From Dichomitus squalens LYAD-421 SS1 (Eukaryota; Basidiomycota; Agaricomycetes; Polyporales; Polyporaceae), in contig NW_006766912.1 in the NCBI RefSeq assembly GCF_000275845.1, positions 206,962 through 236,677 on the forward strand: a stretch of 29,716 bases of DNA. Direction: 5' to 3'. Of this stretch, positions 19,104 to 29,706 are shown piece by piece; the first letter of the stretch is position 1, and each line of letters begins with the position of its first letter. A program made the translations under genes and the position numbers. Under the pieces are notes generated by a model that ran no database searches, had not been told where the DNA came from, and was given only the letters and a program-made list of their open reading frames with translations.

Positions 19104-22100
19104 ATGTCCACGTCTTGGGAGTGCCCAGCCTGTAAGGCCACATTCCGTCGTGAAAACTACTATATACAGCATTTCCAACGGACTACGGAAGCCGCCTGCA
19201 TTCGCGTTGGTCAGGCTCTCTTGGCCAAGATCCGCAAACCCTACCGCCACGACTCCCCTCGTCGCCGAAATGGAGCGGAACGCGCCCACCGTCTGGTGAG
19301 TGGTCGGGACTTGCCTTAATACAAATCTGAGGACGTTGGCCGGCTGATCAGAATCTTGTGTTGAAGGGGCGCGATGCTATGAATTGCGAGCATGACAACG
19401 CAGAGCCTTCTCAGGCTGCTGTCGAGTTCGAGGGCGATTTTTTTGGTGGTCGGGTTGACTATACCACAACGGACTTCCCTGGGTTCGAAGGAGACGAATC
19501 CACCGATGTACCTTTTGACGTGACACAGGTCCCTAACGTAGCTGAAGTCAGCGATGATGAAGGTGACGGTGATGAAGAAGATACAGTTGGTGTGGATGCT
19601 CTGTCGCCTCCTCCAGCCCAGTTGTCCACAAATCCCCTCCTCCGTCCTCTCGAACCAAGGCGCAATGAGCCAGCCCCTACCAATCCACAAAACCCCTCGC
19701 GTTCCCAGCCTCCCAGTCCCACCGTTGAGGATGCACCAGTCGACGAGGACGACACGGAGAGACACTTCGGTCCGGGAGGTGTGGAGACCGATTCTCATGA
19801 ACGGCTTCGTGAAGCTCCCGCCACCATACGCCAATTTGGAGGCCGAGCTGGCGCACCTATCTCTGAGCCACGTATGTCTACGTCTGCGTATCGGAACTAT
19901 GGCTCGCGCGTTCACGGCTCCCAGGAGAATATGTATGCACCATTCGTATCAGAGACAGACTGGGATGTTGGACGATGGGCGAATCTCCATGGCATCAGCT
20001 CTGCAGCTCTAACAGAGCTCCTCACCATCAAGGGGGTACGTTGCATCTTATATCCCTTACTCATGGCTCATGACTGATCTACCATAGCTTGTCGAAAAGC
20101 TGGGACTTTCATTCCGAAACGCGAATCAGCTCCATGATATCTTCGATAACAGCCTTCCCTCACGCCGCCCAAGCTTCAAGTACCATGAAGCTCATGTCAT
20201 GGGCGAGGCATTCGAGATGTATGCGCGTGACATCATGGAGTGCATCGAGGCACTGTACGGCGATCCAGAACACGTCCATTACCTTTGCTTTGCGCCCGAG
20301 CGCCACTATGCTGATGCGGACCATAAGGTCCGTTTGTACCATGATATGCATACAGGGCAGTGGTGGTGGTCAATTCAGGTATGGTATTGACATCTCAATT
20401 TGAATGCCCTGTACCAATGCATCGAACAGGAAACTCTTGAGGAGCAAAACCCGGGTGCGACCGTAATCCCGGTCATCATCTCTTCTGACAAAACTCAGCT
20501 CACTCTTTTTCGGAACAAGACGGCGTATCCTGTGTACCTCACCATCGGTAACCTCCCCAAGTCCATCCGTCAGAAGCCCGGACGGCAGGGCCAAATCCTT
20601 CTCGCATACCTCCCAACTAGTCGACTTGAGCACATCACCAACAAAGCAGCCCGCCGTCGTGTCCTTGCCAACCTCTTCCACGCGTGCATGTCCAAACTTC
20701 TCGAGCCCCTTAAAGCCGCCGGTGTCCACGGAACTGTCATGGTCAGCGGAGACGGTGTTGCACGACGTTGTCATCCCATCCTTGCTGCATATGTCGGAGA
20801 CTATCCTGAGCAATGTCTAGTAGCCTGTGCTTATAATGGCGACTGTCCAATATGCACCTGTCCACACGACGAGCTCGGGGACTTCCCGTCTTCTCACCCA
20901 CCCCGTGATATGAAAGTGTCCCTCGCCGCTGTCAAGTCACTCGAGTCTCCCACATTCGTTCAGGCATGCGACAACGCGAACATCAAACCCGTCCAGCATC
21001 CGTTCTGGGAAGATCTTCCTTACACCGACATCTTCCGTTCTATCACTGCAGACGTGCTCCATCAGGTCTATCAAGGTGTATTCAAGCATCTCCTATCCTG
21101 GCTGAAGGTCGCATGTGGGGCAGCAGAGATCGACGCTCGGGTCCGCTGTCTTCCCTTTAATCATAGCATCCGAAAATTCTACAAAGGTATCACCGGCCTC
21201 TCACGCGTGACTGGGACTGAACACCGGCAGATCAGCCGGTTCCTCCTTTCCATTGTGGTCGACATGGACCTTCCACGCGAGCATGCTGACCGCTTGGTCT
21301 GCGTCACCCGTAGTCTCCTCCGGTTCGCATTCTTGGCTCAATATCCTGTCCACGATGATACAACACTCAAGGCGCTCGAGAAATGTCTTTTCGAGTTTCA
21401 CCAAAGTCGTGACGTCTTCATCGACCTTGGTATACGCTCTGGTTTCAATATCCCGAAACTACACTCGCTACTGCACTACATCCGGTGCATCAAGTTATAC
21501 GGGACTACTGACAACTACAACACGGAGACTTCGGAACGGCTACACATCGATTTTACGAAGGACGCGTACCGGGCGACAAACCATCGCGACGAATACCCAC
21601 AGATGACCAGGTGGCTGGAGCGTCGTGAGAAGGTTTTGCATCACGACAACTACATCTCCTGGCGTTCGCAACAAGCTGCCATTGGCCCGGCGACCCTCTC
21701 AGCTCAGCATAATCAACGATGGCAACCACCGGATCTTGCATGCTCGCTGCATGTCAAGATGACTCAACATCCTACACGAAGGGCAGTGTCTCTCCACGAG
21801 CTTTTGTCTCCTGATGGATACTGTGCAAAACATATTGGTGCCGCCATCTGCCGTTTTGTTGTTCAGTTCCGTCACCCGACACTCACCTCGCACCAACTCG
21901 AAAATCGTATCTCAGAGACCCTTATCCCGTTCACACATCTTGCCGTCTATCACCGTATCAAATTCTGGAACGAGCAGGTGTTCGGACAGGAGACTTGCGA
22001 CTCCATTCATGTTCATCCCCGCCAGGTCAACGAACGAGCTCTGAAGGATACTGTGGTCCCCGCTCGTTTCGACACCGCACTCATCCGTGTGCGTCACTCC

Positions 22101-22588
22101 AACGCACCTAATGCTGAGTCTGGAATGCCCACGCAAACACGAGCGCGTGAAGCCCAGGTCCCACTACATGGTAAGTCCCGGGCCACTTTGATTCGGCTTT
22201 TCGTACTGACGCATATGTGATAGACTTACGTGTTGGGCAAATCCGTGTAGTGTTCACGCTACCGGATGCTGCACTCGACTATTACTTCCCTGGTATCCCA
22301 CCTGAGCAGCGCCCACCTCGGCATCTTGCATATGTCGAATGGTTCTCAAAGTTCCCCGCTTCCCCAGAGAAGAACTCCGGATTCTATAAGGTGTCGCGCT
22401 CCTCGAAGGACGGTGAGCGCCTGGTATCTGTGGTACCGGTAGGTTTGATCCAGCGCAGCATTCACCTTACGCCCAAGTGGAATGGCCCCGTACCTTCAGA
22501 TTGGTCTAGTGAGAACGTCCTGGAGAAATGTACTGTGTTCTATGTAAACACAGACAAGGATATGCACACGTTCTTCAATGTATACTGA
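19104..22588 (+). CDS. Plavaka transposase, complete
   Basis: Cut-and-paste transposase of the basidiomycete Plavaka family. Five exons keep perfect phase: 19104-19295, 19352-20035, 20088-20378, 20430-22170 and 22224-22588, giving 1,090 residues. Introns are 51-56 bp with GTGAGT, GTACGT, GTATGG and GTAAGT donors. The N-terminus has a zinc finger (ECPACKATFRRENYYIQH, then C32). Residues about 65-250 are a long acidic/Pro-rich linker. The core holds GDGVARRCHPILAAYVGDYP (about 495), a Cys cluster CPICTC, DVLHQVYQGVFKHLLSWL (about 597) and GTTDNYNTETSERLHIDFTK (about 748), all family landmarks. The ATG at 19104 is chosen because the finger starts right after it; the frame is open further upstream without homology. 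No stop or frameshift was seen, so the protein may be active. Confidence 0.9.
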
Positions 22589-23695
22589 TCCTTTTCCCTA
22601 ACGCGTCCTCCTCACCCGATCCTGAAATTGGTCTCGCATACGTCTCCTATAAGACGCTGTTGTCACTCTATCCTCAGGGTGTCACAACTCAGTTGCAAGG
22701 ATGGAGAGAAACCGCTACGAAATGGATCCCTAGACAAACACATCACAGGGAATGAACGGCGGCGGATGGTGTACGAGCAGACGGCACACAACAGTCACCT
22801 CAACACGACTTCAGGTGAGAATAGACGGGAGCAAGGGGGTATATTCGAGCCATCAGGGCTCCTACTTGTACAGCACGGTACAGATGATGTTATACAGCGG
22901 CCCGGATAGCAACAACGGTATGATTGAAGGGAAACAGGATCAAGGTCCAGGTCAACGTCGAAAGCGGAGGGAGGGTTCATGACAGAATAAGGAGGGCGAG
23001 TAGAGCGGGAGAGAGGGACAAGATAGACTAGAAACGTACCGAGAGATTGCGAGCCTCAGTGTTCGCCTGCGTCCTGCTCTCCCACTCCTCCAGCACGGCG
23101 TAGCACGGTCACGTGGGCGCGTTTCTTGTATCTGTCCGGTCTTGAGTTGGTGCACGGCTGTTCGAATGAGTGGTAAAAGCTGGAGAGTGTCGAGGGGAAG
23201 GAGACCTAAACAGAGGGTAATGGTGGAGTCAGAGCAAGTGCCAGCGACGGCGAGCGACGTCGGTTACGTGTTCGGGCGCGGATCAACCAGCGCCTAGTCA
23301 ACATCCAAATCAGGCAGCTGGCGCGTCGCGTCGCCCAGTGGTGACGGACGGCTCTAGACCAGCAGAGGCCTGTTCCCCAGGCTTGTCTCGAGGAGCAGGA
23401 CTACACAGAGTATAATGGCGCATGTATAATGTCTCAGAACGCCTCCCAATGGAGTCCATGAGGCGTCGCATGGCACAAGTTGGACGGGCGCCAATCTGTC
23501 CAAAAAGGTAAATGGAAGCTTCGTGAAAATGAGGTCAGCACGCGCTTAGTGCCTAATTCCTGGCGGCTTGCCCGACGTCTCATCTGAAAGTGTGTAGAAC
23601 TCTCAGCTTGTGCCCAAAATCCTGGAGATTTCACCATTTCCCTCAGTTCCCCAGGTAAATACACCTTTCTTATGTATTCTATGGACTTCTCAGCG
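22589..23695. other. Right arm of the transposon
   Basis: About 1.1 kb of apparently non-coding DNA between the transposase stop and the right terminal repeat. It holds the 3' UTR of the transposase; frames on both strands lack motifs. The subterminal repeat lies at 23655-23666. Confidence 0.45.
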
Positions 23696-23712
23696 GGAGG
23701 TTTTTCCTGATG
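23696..23712 (-). repeat. Right terminal inverted repeat of the Plavaka-type element
   Basis: GGAGGTTTTTCCTGATG, the exact complement of 13841-13857. Confidence 0.75.
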
Positions 23713-24052
23713 TGGGCTCTCACACATATCCTAATATGGCGGAGCATGTGGTCCGTTATCTTCTCCTTTAAGCCCATACTTCGCTGTCCATGCGGCTTCC
23801 CCGCCCTGCTTTCGCCTCATCCTATGAAAAGATGCGTTGTTTGCCTCAGCGTTCTATTGCATCTCACCATTCCATATGGTCCAGCAAGAGTATCACCGGC
23901 TCACGCACGCACGTGCGCTGCCCTTCCATGCGTTGCCCCCTCCGTTATGAATAACCTTATAAGCCAGCGTCCTCTTTCCCTTACCTCGGAGAAACCTGCT
24001 GCGTTTGTCTCCTATCACCGTCTCCCAAAGGTATAATTTCGATCCTTCTGCG
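23713..24052. other. Promoter region of the first SurE-like gene
   Basis: 340 bp between the transposon end and the start codon, so the element sits in or next to this promoter. CTTATAAGC near 23,955 is a possible TATA element; the start region around 23,970-24,030 is CT-rich. Confidence 0.35.
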
Positions 24053-25295
24053 ATGAAGCACTGGACTTCTCTTGTCAGCACCATCTCGATTGCCCTCCTC
24101 ATCCGGGGCGCCTCTGCGCAGAACATCATCCTGACCAACGACGATGGATGGGCTGTCGCCCAAATCCGAGCTCAGCGAGACGCTCTCGTTGATGCAGGTT
24201 TCAATGTACGCCCGCTTTGACATCGCGCAGGTCTGTCGTGAGACTGATCTGCAGCAACATAGGTCGTCCTGTCAGCTCCTGCGGATAATAAGTCTGGGAC
24301 GGGATCCTCAACCGCGACGCCTCAGCCACTCTCTCAGCCGTGCGAGTTCAATACCTGTGCCACAGGTTCCCCGGCAGAGGGCTTCAATGCAAGTGACCGT
24401 AAGTGGCCAACCTTGCTCAGTACTGTACTACTTCCAGCTGACATGCCGTGCGTCGGTGTCTAGCAACATTGAACTACGTCAACTCCTTCCCGTGTGTCAA
24501 TATCCGGAGATTGGCTCTGAAACAGGTGCTGATTACTGCTGAATTCTAGGGTGGACGCAGTACGCTTTGGCATCCAGACCCTAGCACCCGAATTCTTCGG
24601 CTCCGCCCCCGAGTTCGTTGTGAGCGGTCCCAATGTCGGGAGTGAGTTCTCCCGAAGCCGAGTCTTTCGTTATGTCCATCTAGTTGAGCTGTCCTAGACA
24701 ACCTCGGAACCGTGACACAAAACTCCGGAACTGTGTACGCAACGCCCTCTGCCTTCTTCCACCGGAGGCGAATACTGAACATACCTCCAGCGGCGCAGCA
24801 TGCGAAGCCGCGAAAGAAGGCATTCCTTCGGCCGCCTTCTCCGCTGCGACCGATGCCCAGATCTCCTTCACGACCCTCGCCTCATCGCCCAACTCCCCCG
24901 ACACGCTCTCCGCGCTCCTCTACGCTGAGCTGACCGCCAACTTCACTCGCACACTCCTCGGCCCCGCCGCGCGTCCGATCCTTCCCTCTGGCGTCACCCT
25001 GAACGTGAACTACGCCGCGACGACGTTCTCTTCATCCGGTGCGCCTAACGGCGACTGCGCGACTGCGAGCGACTTCCAGTGGGTCTTCACGCGCCTTCTC
25101 CCAAACTCTACTGCAGTCGATGTCGAGACCTGCGGGAGCGAGAACCTGCCGGACGAAACGACCGTCGCGGATTCCGGGTGCTTCGCCACCGTGACAGTCA
25201 TGAATGCGACCACAAAGTCGGACGTAGATGCGGACGTGCAGGCGCAGGTGTTGGATCGGCTCACGCCGAGCGGCTTGCTGACGTGCTTTACTTAG
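24053..25295 (+). CDS. Secreted SurE-like phosphatase/nucleotidase (copy 1)
   Basis: SurE-fold enzymes hydrolyse nucleoside monophosphates and other phosphate esters with a divalent metal. Six exons join in phase: 24053-24205, 24263-24398, 24464-24491, 24550-24641, 24698-24734 and 24791-25295, giving 316 residues. Residues 1-22 (MKHWTSLVSTISIALLIRG) form a signal peptide, so the protein is secreted. NIILTNDDGWA follows at once; D30 and D31 are the expected metal ligands. Further family blocks are VVLSAPADNKSGTG, FVVSGPNVG (about 127-136) and NSGTVGAACEAAKEGIPSAA, which starts near 145. Several N-x-S/T sites and eight or so cysteines fit an extracellular enzyme. A 28-nt exon carries only NYVNSFP. 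No damage was seen. It is paired with a convergent paralogue. Confidence 0.88.
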
Positions 25296-25889
25296 CTTCT
25301 ATGGAGTCCCGGTCACAATCATGAAAATGTATTACCTTGCTTCATTAGTGTCAGAGGCCATTAGCACAGGTCAACTATGTGAGACGTGAACAAACCTGGA
25401 AGCGCGTTTCGTTCACAAAGTCGACTCGCACTACTATCAAGGCCGGTGGGACGTGGAGTTGTTTCACGGAGGCGGCCGAGGTGACCTCGTTGACCTGGCA
25501 ATAGCAAGATGTGGAGCGCGGTCGGAGGTTGTAGCATATGTATTCCTAGCCTCAAATGTCGCATAAATAGTTTATTCACATCGTAGCTTGGTATAGAGTT
25601 AGTTATCAAAAGGCAGTGGGTTGACAGACTGATCGCAAGAGGGATACTCAAAAGAACGGTACGACGTGCGACGGCGCACGGGTTGGCGAGCACATCAAAC
25701 GGGTATATCAAGGGAAAGAGGGAGAACCTATGCGGATCTAGTGTTCCAAGAGTAAGCTCTGTATCCGCACGATTGCGCTTCTGTAACGAAACACGTTTAA
25801 TCGAAAGCTGAGCGCAGCCATTCTCAGGTTCACGTCGATGGGAAACACATAAACTCGGCTTCATAGCTCCTCCATCCCCTCCATCGTAC
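25296..25889. other. Spacer between convergent SurE-like genes
   Basis: About 590 bp holding both 3' UTRs. The - strand frame at 25361-25918 has no motif and overlaps the end of copy 2. No inverted repeat joining the two genes was seen in the spacer itself. Confidence 0.45.
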
Positions 25890-27131
25890 TCACGCCTTGA
25901 AGCACGTGAAGAGGCCACTCGGAGCGAGGCGATCCAGCACCTGCGCCTGCACGCTCGCGCTCACGTCCTTCTTCGTGTTGGCGTTCATGACCGCCACGCT
26001 CGCATAACATCCAGCGTTGATGACTGTTCTCTCGTCCGGCAGGTGCTTTCTCCCGCACGTCTCCACATCAACCGCCGTCGTGCTCTTCGCCATCCGCGTG
26101 AACACCCACTTGAAGTCGCTCGCCGTCGCACATTTCCCCTTGGGCTCCCCGGACGCGGAGAACGTCGTCGCGCCGTAGTTGATGTTCAGCGTCACGTTCG
26201 CGGGCAGGATCGGACGCGCCGCAGGGTTGTAGATCGTCTGCGTGAAGTTCGTCGTCAGCTCTGCGTAGAGGAGCGCGGTGAGCGTGGTCGGCGACTTGGG
26301 CGACGTCGTGAGGGTCGTGTACGAGACATGTCCCTGGCCGGGTATGTCGCCGGAGACGGCCGCGGAGGGAATGCCTTCCTTGGCGGCCTCGCATGCTGCA
26401 TTACTAGGAGTGTCCTCAGCGCTGGGAGACAAGCGCACGAGATGCGACGCTCACATAGTCCCGGAGCCTTGGTGGTTTGCTCCGATGTTGTCTGTGGACG
26501 ATGCGATCGGTCAATGACGGAGAGAGACCATGTCCTATCGAGCTCACTTCCGATGTTGGGACCGCTGATGACAAAGTCCGGGGTGCCGAAGAACTTGGGT
26601 GAAAGCGTCTGGATGCCATAGTGCACCGCATCAGCTCTGGAAGTCTCTTATGATCAGTATCCGCCCCGTTAGGTGGCCCGATATGCAATGAGCGTACGGG
26701 AAGGCGTTGACGTAGTTCAGTCGTGCTAGATACCAAGGTAAGCAAACTTCTACTGAACCGATCAGACTAAGCCGGTACTCACGATCGCTCGCGTTGAATC
26801 CCTCTGCAGGAGAGCCCTTGGGGCACGAGTTGAATTCGCACGGCTGCGCGAGTGGCTTGGGCGTTGCGGTGTCAGAGCCTGTCGAGGACTTGTCTACAGC
26901 AGGGGATGACAGAATCACCTATGTCCGCCATCCAGTCAGCTGTAGAACAAGTGGATACTGCATCAAGAGTGCACGTACGTTAAAGCCCCCGTTGACGAGA
27001 GAGTCGCGCTGAGCGCGGATTTGGGCGACCGCCCAGCCATCGTCATTGGTCAAGAGGATGTTGTGAGCAGAAACGCATTGGAAGAGCACAGAAACGGATA
27101 GAATGCTGATCAAATAGTTCCAGTGCTGCAT
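25890..27131 (-). CDS. Secreted SurE-like phosphatase/nucleotidase (copy 2)
   Basis: Paralogue of copy 1 on the other strand. Six exons: 27131-26979, 26918-26783, 26725-26698, 26636-26548, 26491-26455 and 26403-25890, giving 318 residues. All five introns lie at the same codon positions and phases as in copy 1. Exons 1, 2, 3 and 5 have identical lengths (153, 136, 28 and 37 nt). Signal peptide at residues 1-22; NILLTNDDGWAVAQIRAQRD has metal ligands D30 and D31. Later blocks are VILSSPAVDKSSTG, FVISGPNIG, GSGTINAACEAAKEGIPSAA and VQAQVLDRLAPSGLFTCF. The SGTVGAAC of copy 1 is SGTINAAC here, a change beside the phosphate-binding region that might alter activity. Otherwise intact. Confidence 0.87.
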
Positions 27132-27230
27132 CGTGATGGGAGAGAGTTGTAGGAAGGCGATGCTGTGGTGAGGTCGTCCGAATGCAGATAGGGCCGGTCC
27201 TGTGGAAGATATTGACGAGTACGAGGGGAT

Positions 27231-27236
27231 TTTATA
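27231..27236 (-). promoter_or_regulatory. TATA box of SurE-like copy 2
   Basis: TATAAA on - (context CTCTATAAAATCC) stands 100 bp before the start codon at 27131. This spacing is good for a fungal promoter. Confidence 0.55.
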
Positions 27237-28466
27237 GAGACGGTATGTACAGAAGGGATGCGATACATAATTTTCTTCAATGGGGCGGGTGACATTCCCG
27301 ACAGGCTACGGGGTCGGGGACAGCAAGCGATGTATCCAAATAATTGTTTCATACGATGGTGATCAAGAAGAACGGTAGAGAAGCATTCGCAGCTCTGTTT
27401 GGAATCGACGTACTTGGAAGCCCTGTACATCTGGAACGGGTTCTGTGGGGAGTTGAGGGTGCTTCCGTCAACACAATTCCGACTAGTGCGGGGCAAGGGC
27501 ACAAACGAGTTCTGAGTACAGTAGTACCCCAACACGACAGTTGCAAGTTGTGGTGCGCAAACTGTCTTCCCCTCGCGTCCTCGCTCTCCACACGAGTCAA
27601 GTAGATAAATGTTTGATATGGATGGCTGATTGCGAGAGTCCCGCCTTCGCTTGTGGGCGGCTTCGACTGGGCAGCTCCGCTCGGGTTTCCACGTCTGGGG
27701 CAATCCCCACGTCCAGGAGAACGCACTGAAGGGAAGCACGTTAAGAGAATGATGCGGTTACTCGTAGCTTGGAAGCTAGAAGATGACCGGGACGTATGTC
27801 AAGAATTGCCGGCCGACGCTGCGGGCCTGCTTCAGCGCCTGTCGTCGTTCCGCAGCTTCCCGATGGCTCATCGTGCCGCTATGGAATGCTGCTGTACTCA
27901 ACTTCCGTCCTCTTCACCAGAGGTGTGCGGGTCAAGACTCGACCCCTTGACCCTCTCGGCTTGACCCCGGGGTCTGACTCGGGGTCTGACCCGGGTCTAA
28001 CCTTTTCAAGGGGTTAACACGTGATGCATGGTCGGCCCTCGCGTAGAATAGTCGACCGCGTACTACCGGGAGCGCCGGAAGGGTGAAAGTGCCCAGCTGG
28101 CAGCTTGAGCGCAAGGCGGACTCATATGCCACATTGACGACGGGATATGCTAACTATAGATGTCGTTTGTATATATTCGCTCGTCCTGACTGCTCCTACA
28201 GACGTAGAGGTCAGATAATGCATCTATGCTAAACCTTACACCTCTCCGAGTCCTCGCTGGTTTCCCGGACAGTACTCCTCTGGGTCGCAGTGATGTGCCG
28301 GTCGACACCGGGTTGTCGTCGACTTTTGTTGACTTGTCAACTGATGATGAAGGCTACAGGTGCACAAAAGCGCACGTCAACTTTCGCACAGGGCGGTCTA
28401 CCTGTGCAGGCGCCCAGGCACTGTATATGATTGGGCGACGCGCTATCGCGAACACGTTCAATCGAC
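27237..28466. other. Upstream region of SurE-like copy 2 and gene-free DNA
   Basis: About 1.2 kb. Overlapping frames on both strands (for example 27110-27739 - and 27653-27964 +) show no domain. The frame starting at 28226 on + is also unsupported and runs into the next inverted repeat. A GACCC-rich block is listed separately. Confidence 0.4.
27929..28017. repeat. Cluster of GACCC/GGGTC inverted words
   Basis: In about 90 bp there are many GACCC or GGGTC words, including GGGTCAAG and CTTGACCC in both orientations, the 12-bp palindrome GACCCCGGGGTC at 27963-27974 and GACCCGGGTC at 27989-27998. The block could fold into several hairpins. Confidence 0.7.
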
Positions 28467-28492
28467 ATAAGATTGGCCCGGTGCACAATCTA
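28467..28492 (+). repeat. Left 26-bp inverted repeat
   Basis: Matches the complement of 29264-29289 without mismatch. Confidence 0.85.
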
Positions 28493-28706
28493 CTGCTATG
28501 TCACGGCGTTACGAAGCACGTGAAGCAGGGCGCCAAACATATTAACTTGTTGATTAAAGCCGATAAGTAGGTGGGAGTGTCGCGCAGAGGAGAGAGTGGT
28601 CAATGGCATGACTGGACAGGTATACAAGTAGAGGGGAATATGTAGCAATAGCGGAGCACACATAGTATAGTTATAAACACGAATAAAGATAATGGAGTAG
28701 GGATCA

Positions 28707-28973
28707 TTAGTTGTCCGGAGTGATGCCTTCCCGATCGAGCTCCTCAAGAATGTCGTTTGGAAGGACGCGGTGGCTACGATATTTCTTCGCGATGCCCAGC
28801 TGGGCCGGGAAGCGCACCTCCCATGCCAATGGCAGCACATTCTCCTTGTCTCCGGTTCCTCGGCTCCTTGCAGGTTGCCGTGACAGTACTCTAAACCTCT
28901 TCTGGGCATAGTGTCCAAGATTTTCGATGGAGTTACAATCCCGTAGAGTTCGCTTTGGCATATTCGGAGGCAA
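28707..28973 (-). CDS. Small hypothetical protein or last exon, inside the 823 bp element
   Basis: Open frame of 88 residues, starting MPPNMPKRTLRDCNSIENLG and ending EELDREGITPDN. It is Arg/Lys-rich and hydrophilic, with NVLPLAWEVRFPAQLGIAKK in the middle. Codons favour G/C in the third position more than neighbouring DNA, which suggests real coding. The frame stays open upstream to an AG acceptor near 28,984 (GGCAGGGCACC on -), so it may be a terminal exon. No family is recognised. It lies wholly between the two 26-bp inverted repeats, so it may belong to the element. No signal peptide or membrane segment is present. Confidence 0.4.
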   Translation of the reverse strand: MPPNMPKRTLRDCNSIENLGHYAQKRFRVLSRQPARSRGTGDKENVLPLAWEVRFPAQLGIAKKYRSHRVLPNDILEELDREGITPDN

Positions 28974-29263
28974 GGGCGTAGGTGCCCTGCCAGCTGGTAT
29001 GTTATTTTCCCTTTCCTAGACTTTACTGGTTTCGGACATATCATAAGCGCCCCCTAGCATCGCAGACATTGCTCGTCTATCTACTTTGTTCAGAGCATGA
29101 AAATGGTGATTCGAAAACCAGAGAAGTGTACAAATGGTGTATAGCTACAAGTCTCTTGTCTTCTTTTTTTGAAAAGAGGGCCCACCGCAGAGCCTATAGT
29201 GTTTTCATCATTCACGCCTGCCAAACAAAGCCCCAGCGTGACAATTCCGACCACGTGACGCCC

Positions 29264-29289
29264 TAGATTGTGCACCGGGCCAATCTTAT
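29264..29289 (-). repeat. Right 26-bp inverted repeat
   Basis: TAGATTGTGCACCGGGCC... is the complement of 28467-28492. Confidence 0.85.
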
Positions 29290-29368
29290 TGGGATTACTC
29301 TGTCGATTTTGCTGCAACTCTTGGACTCCCGCCATCGATGGGCTCTAGCTTACTCCCCCTTCATGTAG

Positions 29369-29706
29369 TGCTCTGTATACCTCGTAGCTCATGAATATGT
29401 CCTGCATACAACCATAACGGCGGCATACACTGAGGCTCAAAAATCTGCGGAAAGCGAGGCAGCGGCTAGATGTCTAGCTACCGAACGTGAGTAGTGATAT
29501 TGGATATAGAGCCGGTGAGCGTCTCACATTATTTACAGGCTCAACAAAGCATATGGGCTCCCTGGGAGGTACTCCATTGCAAGGAGGCTTCTGTGACCTT
29601 GTTAGGCAGCATCAGTATGAGGACACTGATGCAAACAATGACACAACTTTCCCTTCATCATCAGAATTGAGCTCGAATTTCTCTTCAATTTTCTGCTCTC
29701 ATACTG
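29369..29706 (+). CDS. Unrecognised gene, first visible exons, cut by the window edge
   Basis: Two likely exons: one ending at 29486 (frame reading TTITAAYTEAQKSAESEAAA then RCLATE, Ala/Glu-rich, possibly helical) and one at 29539-29706 (STKHMGSLGGTPLQGG, then Ser/Asp/Asn-rich DTDANNDTTFPSSSELSSNF). Between them lies a 52-bp intron, GTGAGT...TTACAG, which splits an Arg codon. A further donor, GTAAAT, stands at 29707. The first exon may begin after the acceptor ATGTAG at 29363-29368. No domain is recognised, and the start codon is not determined. Confidence 0.4.

Larger units (their letters stand above)
13841..23712 (+). mobile_element. Plavaka-type DNA transposon, about 9.9 kb, with passenger gene
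   Basis: The outer limits are set by 17-bp perfect inverted repeats, CATCAGGAAAAACCTCC at 13841-13857 and its complement at 23696-23712. A second inverted match, AGGTGTATTTAC, lies just inside (13869-13880 and 23655-23666). Inside are an intact Plavaka transposase on +, a divergent DUF6532-like multi-exon gene on -, and a nested 1.07 kb element. No exact target-site duplication is seen: the flanks are ...TTTTCCCTG on the left and TGGGCTCTC... on the right. The ends are therefore supported by repeats and content but not by a duplication. Transposases of this family are known from basidiomycete cut-and-paste elements; the passenger role of the second gene is inference. Confidence 0.72.
28467..29289. 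mobile_element. Putative 823 bp element with 26-bp inverted ends
   Basis: Perfect 26-bp inverted repeats (ATAAGATTGGCCCGGTGCAC...) lie at 28467-28492 and 29264-29289. Just inside each, GTCACG recurs (28500 on + and the complement near 29255). The interval encloses one small - strand open frame. No target-site duplication is visible next to the repeats (ATCGAC on the left, TGGGAT on the right). It may be a small DNA transposon or a stem-forming inverted duplication. Confidence 0.5.

Noticed and set aside
19316..19915. - strand open frame of 199 codons
   Set aside because: It runs opposite transposase exon 2, which fits a five-exon reading frame.
26043..26621. + strand open frame of 192 codons, Arg-rich
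   Set aside because: It is the complement of the GC-rich last exons of SurE-like copy 2.
28226..28570. + strand open frame of 114 codons
   Set aside because: It crosses the boundary of the 26-bp inverted repeat and has no recognisable content.
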